From Cristatella mucedo (taxonomy: Eukaryota > Bryozoa > Phylactolaemata > Cristatellidae), in contig WPIO01000100.1 in NCBI GenBank assembly GCA_009760855.2, positions 743,501 through 803,500 on the forward strand: a stretch of 60,000 nucleotides of DNA, given 5' to 3'. How positions within the stretch are numbered: position 1 is the first letter of the stretch; every line of letters starts with the position of its first letter. The translations under genes and the position numbers were made by a program. The notes under the pieces were generated by a model, which ran no database searches, was not told the origin of the DNA, and saw only the letters and a list, made by a program, of their open reading frames with translations. Below are positions 45,512-57,798 of this stretch, piece by piece.

Positions 45512-48500
45512 CTACAAAATTATAGGCACCTGCATCATTCATCTTCCGAGATACAAACGCCAGCGTTTAGAGAACAGGTGAGATGGAAACTATATGCTAT
45601 TACAACGGATTATGCACAGCCGATCAGCAACAGCTCGATGTACTATCAATACAACATGACAATGCCTCAGAAGCAAGCGACCACATGCCTCTGCCACTCA
45701 GTTGTACCTTTGCTTCGATCCCTTCTAGCCTTCGAGCACCTCAAATTCTCTCAACTCACTAGCTGCATGCATTGATGACATCTGCACATGGATGGCAGCA
45801 AATTTTCTAAAACTTAACGATAACGATGATAAAACTAATTTACTTGTTATGGGCAAACCCAGTGTGATTCAGAGATTGGAAAGGCTGACGCTCAAAATTG
45901 GCTCTGCCAGCGTATATCCTGTTGAATCTGCACGAAATCTAGGTGTATTGTTCCAAAGTGACCTCTCGTTAGACGACCATATCAGCTCCACAGTCAAATC
46001 CACCTATTTTCAGCTTCATAACATTGCTAAAATTCGGGCTTGTTTAGATAAAGATACCACATCTAAGTTGGTCGATGCATTCGTAACATCCCGTCTCGAC
46101 TTCTGCAACTCACTGCTTACTGGCCTACCAGCATGTGCGATCAGGCGATTGCAGCTTGTGCAAAAGTCTGCAGCTAGGCTTGTCTGTCGTGAGCGTCGCA
46201 GTTGCCACATTACTCCACTTCTCGCCGACCTGCACTGGCTACCAGTCAAGCAACGGATTGACTTCAAGGTTTTGTCACTCACTTTTAGGTCCCTTCATTC
46301 TATGGTTCCAGCCTATCTCTCCAACATACTCCCCCATCAGGCCAAGCATCGTACCACCCGCTTTTCGGAATCCAACAGTCTACAAATACCTCGTACAAAC
46401 CTTAAATCCTTTGGAGACCGTTCATTTAGTTCGTATGCTCCCACAGCCTGGAACTCCCCCCCCCCCGACCTGCGTCAAAACATCCCCTGACGTGACCACA
46501 TTTAAAAGGAACCTAAAAACACACCTACTTAGGACAGCATTTAGTGTCCCTGTGATTCGTCCTTGATGTGCTTATGCGTGCTGACACTGCACGCTGCCAC
46601 TAACCACATTTGCATGCTGACCCTGTGCATGTCACCCCTAACCATATTATTCATTTCGTTTGTTTTTCAAGCATGATTTTACTTACCATTCAATTGCATT
46701 TCACTTTACAGCAAATGTAAAGGGCCTAGAGAGAGATTAAGTTCTCTGAGGGCACTTTATCAAGTGAATTATTATTATTACTTACAGCGAGAGAAAAAAG
46801 AGGGAGAGAGAGAAAGAGGGAGAGAGAGCAAATATTTCGGCACAAAAACACAGCAGCCTATCTGTTCTGAGACCGAAATGGCAAACGGCACGTACTATAC
46901 TTGCAGATGTGACCAACAAAGAAAGAACGAGCAAAAAAGGAAAGAAACCCACAACGATAAAGCCGAAGCATAGCACTTACCAGGGTGACAGAAAATAAGT
47001 GTGCTAGCTTGTGAAAATGACCCTCTATCTTCCACAGCCTCAACTGACCATCATTGGAGCCTGCTAAAAATAATACTAGCTATAATTACAATAACAAGGC
47101 AGTACATATGAACGCTTACAGACATTTTCTCCAACCCTGTGAGAGCCATCGGTAGCTTACAGCATCAACCATAGGAAGCGATGCAGTGCAGCAACGGGTG
47201 ACTCTACCGAAGATTTCGGCAATGCCAAGCACAGAACAGATAACAAAGTTTGGATGTCCAAGCCAACATGATCTGTTTTGTACTACAGGCATTTGTTTAT
47301 TCACATGACCCACGGAGAGCGAACCCAATATACCGGGGTCATTGTGCAGCTTTAAAATCAGATCATTATAATAGCCTCAAGGGGTTCTGCTCAGATGCCT
47401 GGATAGAAACGTCTCTACAGTAGCCGGATAGTGAACGAGCAGATGAGATAGATCATGTTTACACTATTCTCTAGATACAATATGCAAAATGTCAACATCG
47501 ATTTTATACTAAGCAAAGAAATTACACCTAAATTCCACAAGTGCACGACCGATCATGCACAGGCTCAAGTTTAATTCGGTGACAGTCATCGGTCCGAGAG
47601 TATGAACAACTTGCCGAAGAGTGCAAAAATGGTAACGTTGGATTAAAAAGGCTAAAAAAGTACGAGCAAAGAATGTTGACCTAACAGAACTAACTTGCAT
47701 AAGAACTGTTCTGCCGCTCCACCAAATGCTATAGACAATGTAGAAACCTGGATGTTAACAGTGATGCCATCATAAAATAATGTCCTTTGAAGCATAGGTG
47801 CAACTTCTTATAAACAAAAGTACATTTCATGTAATAACCAAAAACCCTCTTTACTCGACCAACGTGGTGTAGTGCTCGGCAGTTGGGTGGCAATAACCAT
47901 TACGTCACATCATCTCGATAGGAGATTCCAGAGTGTACATGCCGATGGTCTATTGTCCTTTTCGTGCTCAAGCATACTGACACTGTGCAGCTTATCACTA
48001 ACCAATTGATATACTTCCTTTCTATAATGTATAAAGTGCATTACAAGAGATTTAGTCGCTTAGGGTGCTATAGAAATATTTTGTTTTTCATTTGTATCGT
48101 ATTGAAATCGCATATTAATGAATCAAGTTACAGGCAGTAGACGAATGCATAGTAGTGAAAAGAGAATATCACCCACACTTTCATTTCAATGTGGGATGCA
48201 TAATCAGTAAACCATAATTATCCAGGAGCAATAAGAAGCCCAGCCAGATCACCTGATGCCAGCAGATCAGTGTGTGTCATGGAGGCAACGCAGGTGATCC
48301 AACTGCCACCGTCAGCACCAGAAGATGACTTGTGAGCATTTGCTAACCGACAGACTGGCTTCTTTTTCATGACGCTCCACAATGCTAAGGAACTAAACGA
48401 GAACATTCAAAGACAATTCTCAACATGCCAACGAATAGGTTCAAAGTAATTTGAATGACATGTTCAAAGCGATCACACAAATTCTTGAATTATGGCCACA

Positions 48501-51500
48501 GAGACACAATTTGGACCGTCAGACTGCTACCTCATCGTTAGTACATGCCAGTTACTTACATAGTTACTTATCCTTTTGAAATGCACAACGACACTCAATT
48601 TTTGTGTTAATAATAGTAATAATAATAATGTGCTTGATAAAGCGCCCTTAGAGAACTCAATCTCCTTCTAGGCGCTTTACTTTTACTGCAAAGGGAAACG
48701 CGATTGAATGGGGAGTAATATGCTTGATAAACAACATGAATAACATGGTTAGGAGTGACATGCACAGGGTCAGCATTCAAGTGTGATTAGTGGCAGCATG
48801 CACAGTGTCACCACGCATAAGCAGATGAAGGACCCACAAACTGCCGTTCTAAATAGGTGTGTTTTCAAGTTCTTTTTAAACGAGGTCAAGTCAGGGAATG
48901 TTGTGACGCAAGTCGGGAGTGAGTTCCAGGCTTTGGGAGCATACGAACTAAATGCACGGTCTCTAAAGGATTTGAGGTGTGTACGAGGTATTGGTAAACT
49001 GTTGGGATTCCAAAAAGCTGGTGGTACGATGCTTGGCCTGGTGGGAGAGTAGATCTGAGAGATAGGCTGGAGCCAAAGAATGGAGTGACCTAAAAGTGAG
49101 CGACAAAACCTTGAAGTCGATCCGTTGCTTGACTGGGAGCCAGTGCAGGTCGGCGAGAAGTGGTATAATGTAGCAACTGCGATGCTCACGACAGACAAAC
49201 CATGCTGCAAAGGTTTTTTCTTTAAAAAAAAATGTCTGGGTAAGCACTCAGCTGGATTTATATATTTCTAAACAGCCACGAGGGCATCGAAGCACTAGAT
49301 AAAACATGTCAAGATGACATCAGCTGCGGCAAGCTGAATTCACAGCCGTCAAAACCAGAGGGAAGAGCAATACCGACTCCCACAACAACACATTTGGTAA
49401 CTGGGCTAAAGTTAGCAGGATTTGTACCCAAGAATGGCACGGAAAATCGAATGAAACTAATCGATTGGTCACGGCACACTATTGCCGAGCAGACAACAAT
49501 CGCACGAGAACAGCGTGCAAAACAAATGTCAACCAGCATTAAAACAATGCTAATTCACAACAGAAATGTTGCTAGGCCGGGCACTGGCACTTACTTGGTG
49601 TCATCGCCGGATACGAAGTGCTCTTCATCAATCAAAGCGACACAGTCGATTGAACCGCTGCACAGAAACGAAAAATTACTGACAGATAATGTCACTCAAC
49701 ACTAAGACAATCAAGAGTCACCAACAAAATGGAACAGTGCAGTCTCTAGTACCGCCTCAGAGACATCTGAGCACCAGATTGCCAGGCCACGTGAGCACAG
49801 ATTAAAAAGACATGCAGGGCTTAAACAAATATTGATTTCAAGACATTGAGGTGGTCATTCAGCAGAAGGAGAGGTTGAAGCAAAAGGTGCAAACACTACC
49901 GGAGGCACTGCCTGATTGACCAAGAGGTGCCCCCTTCTCATTGGCTGTCTCAAGTACAACCTTCAGCCATACATACAGATATGTCGCTGCTGCCCGAAGG
50001 TGTGAAGCCATGCAAGTGCGTGCCCAGGTTCGTTTGTGAGGAGTACGCGTGGGTACGGCTAGTGTGAGTTGTCATTGTCTCGTTGGACGGCGTTTGAACG
50101 GGCTTGACATTCTCTGATTACCAGAGGTTCTGGCCACTGCATTAAAGGAATCGTAGGCAATGACTCTCCTAATGCCGACTGTGGCACATACTTTCTGCCC
50201 CGAGCTGCTGGCTACCTCGACTGCCTTCCTGCCCAGCTATGCTCCTCACTTTCTCTTTGTGGAACGAAATGACGTCTGTTGGCTATCAAATGCGTGCCAA
50301 AAGCCGCTTAGGCTTTGAGTATGCTACAGAAACCTCTCCCGCACAACACCCAATCAGTCTCTGTGGAATTACATACAGAAATACACTAACAAAAAATACT
50401 AGCTGATTTAACAGCCTCTTTAACAGCCTCTATAGCGACAGAAGAGCCGGCTATCCCAACCACTTGCAGTGGCAATAAAGGATCGCCCACCACAGGATAC
50501 GAACCCATGACCTCAGGATCGAGGTCACGGGTTTTGCTTTTCGAGAGCAAATCTACTTATTTAGTGTGCTATCACGGCTCACATTACACTGCATTACTAT
50601 GAACACGTATGTATGTATCTTCGTCTGTAACTCCACAAAAATATAAAGACTATGTGAGTATTACGCAGGAGTTTTGTATAGTGCACTTACAGCCTAAGGG
50701 GCTTTCGGTACGCATTCGCTAGCCAACAGACTTCGTCTCACGAAACAAAGAGAAACAGGGAAGCATAGCAGTCAGGAGAGCAGTTGAGGTAGTGAGTAGC
50801 ATGGAAGTAGCAGCTCAGGACAGCTGAAAAGGATGAGCCATAGTCGGCAGCAGGAGAGCAGTGGTCGTTTCGTAAGAATTGTGGAAGCGAGTTCCACAGT
50901 CTAGGACCTGCACAGATAAAGCTACTGTTGCCAACGGTCTTTAAGCGGAGGAATGGAACAGCTAATTTATTGTCCATACTGGACCTGAGGGCGCGAAAAG
51001 GCTGAACCTGGTGCAGCTGTTCAGCTAGGTACGAAGGAGCCAAGCCGGGATAGGCCTTGTGGGTCAGCGTAAGAATTTTGCTCTGCATCCGTTTCTCAAC
51101 CGTCAGCCATCCTAGCTCTTTTAGCAAAGGAGACCTGAGACTTGAAGACTAGCCTTGCAGCCATATTCATGGTCAGCTGCAGTGGCCTAATAACTTTCTT
51201 AGGTAGCCCAGCCAAAAGGGAATTACAGCAATCAAGCCAAGACAAAACTAAGGAGCTAGTTATATTTTTGCAAGCCACTGTGGAAGGTGGCTCCTAACCT
51301 TGGACAGGGATCACACGTGATGGCTAGCTGTAGAAGCAGTCTTCTGAATGAAACTTTTAAAATTGAGGCAGCTGTCGAAAATGGCACCATACTACACACT
51401 TTACAGTTGTAGGTAGTCGTAACCTTAACAAGTAACTGTGGGCGGTTTCTTCAGTGCCAGGCGTGGCATTTAGAGGTGGGTGAGCTACCGGTTACCGAAA

Positions 51501-54500
51501 GCATGCGCCAGCAACTGAAACATGTAATGCTGGTGCTGTCGAGCAGTGACCCCAAACGTATTTTGAACTAATAGTTAAAACGAGCCGTACGAAGTTGGCA
51601 GGGCAAAGTTACGGTAAAATACCATAGCGGGTTTCAGGTTTGCATGCACATAGCAGAAGTGGGCAAGGGAAGGGTCGCTCACGTCGGCGCCACCTTCGGA
51701 GCGCTTCACATCAAGAAGCGAAAAGAAACGTGTCAACATACCCGAGGCCGTTGAAAACAAGCTGCGACTCCTCCGCAATCTTCCACACCCTTACTGTGTT
51801 ATCACGGCCACCGGATGAGACTGCCCGCTCTCTGAGCAAACTGTCGATTCCAGTAACGACATCCTGGTGGCCAAATCTGTAGAAAGAATGTGACACATGG
51901 TAGCTGCCAATGTCAGCTCATTAAAATAACGTACATTTGTCAAATGAGGGCATGCAATGGCAAATGACAAGCTGTAGCGAGGTTTACAAGCTTACACGAT
52001 ACAGCCAGTCGCATCTTTGATTGTGCCTGCACTGGCCATCTCACTGAGTTAGCATTATACCACTTGCTAAAACGAGTCTGCATTCATTCTCAGGATGAAT
52101 ATAAATTTATTCAGAGCTATTTCTCGTTCTTGTGGCCAAGCATTAAGGAAAAGGTGATCAGACCAAACTCTTGCTGCACACGATAAAAACCGGGCCTAAT
52201 TCAGGCCACCATTTCATTAGCAAGTCCAAGAATTTCCAAGTGGCACAGCAGCTTGCAAGAGCACAAGGTCGGCGGGAAACCAATAAATCGCCCAGCCCAC
52301 ATTTAAGGGAGGATGCATACCATTTTCACGAACGAAGCCCCAGGACAGAAATGCTGCTAGGTGCAGGCAAGGTGACTAGCAAGCTCACCCACACCGTGCA
52401 GGCCGCCAATGCCGCAGCAGCACACTGCACGAACACTTAAACAATCACGAGCAGCACCGGCAGCAGAGCAGAGCCGACAGCTGTGGGCAGCTTACGATAA
52501 CATTAGAAAACCAAACGTACAAGGTTTCGACGTATGCCATCTCGTCAAGGTTCCACACCTTGACAAGTCTGTCAGTTGAACCACTGTACAAATCATGCGT
52601 AGACCTTCGGAAGGTCAAAGCCTGCAATGCAAAGCACAGCCTGCAATGCAAAGCACAGCCAGCCACATGCTAACCCCTGCCAATTAAAAAAAATCTAAAC
52701 AGCAATGCATGGCATCTGCAACACACGAAATAAGAGCAGTGAGTGCATGCTGACAGAACGTTACAGCAAGGTTAGCTCACCGTGACAGCACCCTTGTGCC
52801 CCCTGAAGGTGTGCACGGGCTCACAAGTATCTGGGTTCAATATGTGAATAAGGTTATCTTGACACCCACATGCCTAAAATCACATCAAACAGAGGCCATC
52901 AATGAGGAAGCTAACATGTGTTAGTGCAATATTTGATTGACCTGGTAGAGGTCGCACGACAGGACAGGACATCCATTTGACGATGACAGGCAGCAAATCC
53001 ACTAAACAGACTTCACAGCTATCAGAAGCCTTGCTGCAATCCAGACAAACCCAGCAAATGGCAACCGAGCTAGGCCTTCGGTGGCTGGCTGGTTACACTA
53101 TGAACTTGCATAGACTGCTGAACACATACAGACAGGCGCAATTCCTGAATGACAATAATACGCAAATGAAATTTAAGTGTCCTCTTTGGTAATAGTGTAT
53201 AGCTTAAAAGCTTCACTAAGAACACTTCCAGAGCTGGCCACCAGGTTTGATCCCGGTTTAAGAAAGTCTGCCACAGTGGCAAGCTAAACATCAAACTAGC
53301 TCCCTGGTTCTGTCTCGGCTAGACTACTGCAATTGCATTTTGGCTGAGCTGCCGAAAAAAGCCTTATAGCCTAAGCAGCTGATGATGAACATGGCTGCAA
53401 GGCTAGTCAACAAAACCAAGAGGTTCGGCCACGTCATGCTCGCTAAAAGAGCTGCGATGGCTCCTGGTCGATCGCAGGCTAGAAAGCAAAATTCTTGCTA
53501 TGACCAATAGGCCCGTCATAGCGCGGCTCCTTCACGCACAGTTCAACCACTGCACCGGTTTCAGCCTCATTGTACCCTCGGATGCTCTACGGACAACAAA
53601 GTAGCACATCCATGCAGTTCCAAAAAGTTTACGCAGCCCGGGTAACTACAGAGAATCCAACTGATCACATCTGAGCTCATCAGATTGTTTTAACACACCA
53701 GTACGAAAATCATGGGTATGCAGCAAGCATCGAGGTATTTTTATGCATACGGCTATCTAACAAAACCCAAGCAAGTCTCATCGCATACTGTGGGAGATTT
53801 TAACAATTGAGAGCAGGAGTCGCTCTACTAATCCGAAAACCGATACCAATGTGGAAAAAGATAGCAGCTGACACAGCGCTAGCAATCAGCTGCACTTCCA
53901 CAGTCGGCCAAGCAAACATGAAATTGTTTGTTCAACTACCTGACATATTGCTACAGCTGCATGATAGGGGCTATAGCAGCGCTGTCAGCATAGACCACCG
54001 ATGCCATCTCAACTGAAGCTGTGCTTTTCAGATGAGAAAGTATGGATTTGGATGGAAAGGAAGGTGAACACCTGCTTTCGAAAGAAAGCTGTTCTCAGAC
54101 GTGGCGAGACGGTCACATGCATGGACAGTGCCTCACTGACGATCTGTTCAAACATGAGCACAACCAAAAGGGCCAGTGGTGTGGAAGCATCGGTAGAAGA
54201 CACCTCTCGGGCAGCGAGCAATGCAGCCGTAGAGCGTGCTGCTAAAAAGCAATGGCAAACCAGCAACACTTGAAAAGCAAACCGCGCGTGACTCGCTGCC
54301 GCTCCCTACCAGGTACTTGCCATCCGAGCTCAAGGCCATGCACAGGATTTGTGGCGCGCGCTGGGGCTTGCTGCTGCCGCCGTCTTGGCCGCCCTTGGCT
54401 GATGCGAGCTTGGCAGGGGCTCTGGACGCCGCCACGTTGTTGCTAGGCACACGCATCACGTGCAGTCGCTTGCCGGAGGCCACATCGTCTACGAGGGAAA

Positions 54501-57500
54501 AAAGAAAAGCCGCCACAGTTCGAGGACACCTATGAAACGACAGCGAGAGCCCGGCAAAGTCGTGCAAGTGGCAGAGCTGCCAAGCTTCTCGATCAACTGG
54601 AGCCAGCGTGCCGGCCAGCCAAACACGAGGCCATGCCACAATGCTGTGCAAGAATGCAGCGAGAAGGCACACGGTAGGTTTGGTCCAGCAGTTAAGGTGC
54701 TCGCCCCCGACCACGGTCTGGCTGAGGTCGTGGGCTCGAGCCCTGAGGCATATGTGAAGCGCCTGAATAGAGATTAGGTTCTCTTGGGGCGCCATACAAA
54801 TGAATTATATTTATATTTGTAGGTCTGCTCAGGCTGGCAGGCGAGTGCACGAACTGGAGAGCAGGCGGGTAGGGCGACCCAACTCCTTTTACCGGGAGGC
54901 AATGATATTAATAATAATAACACTAACGATGTCTTCTGCGTAGCGTCACGAGAGGATCCAACCTTCATCAATCTGCGCATTGTACAGCTCCTGACTGAAA
55001 AAGCACTAACCAAAAGTAAATGACAACCGAGGTATCGTGATTATGCTTTATTTACAGCATTAGTAAAGAGCCTAAAAAGAGATTCAGTTCCCTGAGGGCA
55101 TTGTACAAATGTATCGTCGTTATTTTTGTTATTATTGATATTATGGAAATGAAATTGCGACTACCTCCACATTCAACTCAGAATACTAGCTGATTCAACA
55201 GCCTCTGTTGTATAGCGACAGAAAAGCCTTTATGGCTATCACCACGGCTTGCAGCAGCAATAAAGGATCACACATTGCATGATTCTTCGAACACACGACC
55301 TCAGGACCAAGGTCGTGAAAAGCAGCCATCTTACCATCTGCCTCGCCCAACGCCCGAGTGCCAATGGAAAGTGGCGACAGTTAAAAGTCCACTTACATTC
55401 TTAAAGTCGACATATGTCCTTATTTTGCAACATGCAGCAATACTAATATAGTGCGTGTCATGCCATTGTGTCTCCAGTATCACTCTAATCTACGAGAACT
55501 AATCCAAAACAAAGTGCATGTTTTTGTGTCGATAGTGAGGACCAATTTCCAGGATGCCCGAGATCTTTGCATTCCAAGTTATCTGAACTGCGCCTGCAGT
55601 TGTATTGCGGCCTGTGGTGACCCGTGTTCCCTGTCTGCAAAGCCTAAAATGCCACTGAGACTAGGCAAAGTTTGCACGGAATGGTTTCTCTAACGCACAT
55701 GCAAAGCCTATGAGGCTTTTAGTTTGCATATGGTAGCTAACCGAGTTTCTTTCGCACGATAACGAAAAAAGTGGGAATGCTTAGCAGAGAAGGCAAGTCG
55801 AGGAAGTAAATAGCTTAAAAGTAGCAGCGTCAAGCAGCAAGCATCATTCTGTGCAGCGAAGACAAGTGCGAAGGCAACATCGTTCCATATGAATTGCGCA
55901 TGCGAGTTTCGAGTTTAGGACTAGCTTCTACCGCCAACAGCACTGACTAGAAGAGAAAGACGTTTTATGGTGGCTTACGCAGAACATGAATGCCCACGTT
56001 ATATGCACAGATTTTGCATTTGCGAACTATACGGCCGAAGGGTTGCTCGTATGAAAAAATGCACGTTGGGTCCTTGAGGTTGGGAATCGAATGAGATACA
56101 ACTTAATACGGAGCAGAGCAAATATAATGTGGCTTGAAGAGAGAGGTATATGTTGTCTTGTAAGACTGAACAGATGTCGTGTGGTTGGATAAGAGCAACT
56201 CTGCGTGTACTCACCCATGTAGGTGTGCATGTGTGAGTGGAGAGTAAGTGTGGAGATAGGCAAGCCGCACTAGGTTGGCATCTTGGATGTTGGCACGTTG
56301 AAAACTTCGAATTTCGGCAGGTTGAGCCGTAGTACTCACCCTGTACGCGCTCAAATGCTAACACATGCTTGCAAAATACTACTATTTAAAAGCCCTTACA
56401 TTTGATGATGCAGCCATCTTTTGAACCAGTGAAGACATGCCGATCGTCCGGTGAGATTACGACACACGTGAGAGGCAGCCTGTGGCCCTTGAGGATTATG
56501 ATGTCATTCTCTTCAGGACAAACATACTGAAAACAATGAGCAACGAAGCAAACCATAAGCCTTGCAACAAAATAATAATTGTAAAATATTTGTATAACAC
56601 TAAGAGAACTAGATCTCCTTACTTCTAATACGTAAGACAGGTAGAAATGTCAACCGGTTAGTGGATAATACGAACAATTTCATCTCGTGTTGGTATATCG
56701 AAGATTATTCGAACATGCAAAGTCAGTAGAAGCCGTGATGTCAGTCATCAGTGAGTTTCAGGCCTCTGGAGCTTAGGAACTGAAAGCACGGAGCTTAGGA
56801 ACTGAAAGCACGGGCTCTAGGGTATTCAAGATTGGTTAGAGACAAAGCTTAACGACCAAGCCCAAAGAGCAGCAAGTACCACGGGAATCCAGAAGAGCTA
56901 GCAATTCGGATGAACAGGCCAGAGCTACAGAGTGAAGGAACCAGAAAGTGTGTGACAGAATCTACGAATCATTATGATGCTTGATGGAGAGCCAGTGCAT
57001 GTCGGTGAGAAATGGCGTTCTTCATCTGTTGTCATTCTCGACACACAAGCCTAGTTACAGAGATCAGCGAGACCTGCAGGCGCCTTATTGCACAGGAAAG
57101 AAGATCCTACAAGTAGAGATGCACTGAAGTCTGGATGCGATGAAGCAAAACAAAAGGACCAAATTGGCTGTTGCACCCTTTTCTAGGCACGTCGGATATT
57201 TTTTTCTACGTGTTACTTAGGGAAAAGTGGAAGCAGGCTACCCATTATAATGCTTCACTAACCTCAAGAAAATATTGTTAGTTTGGAAAAATTTCTAAAT
57301 TCACGAGCAAACTACACGTAAAAGCAAGCAAATCGATACACGTAAAAGCAAGCAAATCGAACCCTCCAGATGTAGGACTAACGACTGTATGCATGACTGA
57401 CAACTTTCCACAAACACAACCCAAGTCGAACGAATTAACAATAGCTATGAGATATCTTTGAGAAAAACTTTTGGAAAACAATTTTGCTTCTCGGCAACCT

Positions 57501-57750
57501 AGCAACCTGTCGCAGCCCTTCGGAATAAGCTATCACACCAGCTAAGCAAACTGACCTAAGCAAATTGTCAAGTCCCATCGTGATTGCGATAAGCACTGGC
57601 ACTGCTGAACGACCATTAGGATGCCACCGAAGACCAAGCATTGGCTGAACACACAGCAATGCTAAATCTCAATTACTTAGCAAGATTTCCCACTGCACAG
57701 AAAAAGCAAACGATTTGCAATGTTTTACTAATCGCTCTACCTGCACAGAC

Positions 57751-57798
<48 letters not shown>

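Noticed and set aside
49309-49539. Minus-strand frame with VPFLGTNPANFSPVTKCVVV, superficially like the RRP9 C-terminal blade
   Set aside because: The true terminal exon with GQEHRLGRWWRM is at 45347-45511, and phases join across this region without it. It is intronic.
54674-54745. A genuine tRNA gene
   Set aside because: Box A and box B-like strings are present but no cloverleaf with paired acceptor arm is evident, and the unit continues into an L2-type tail shared with other dispersed copies, so it is a SINE.
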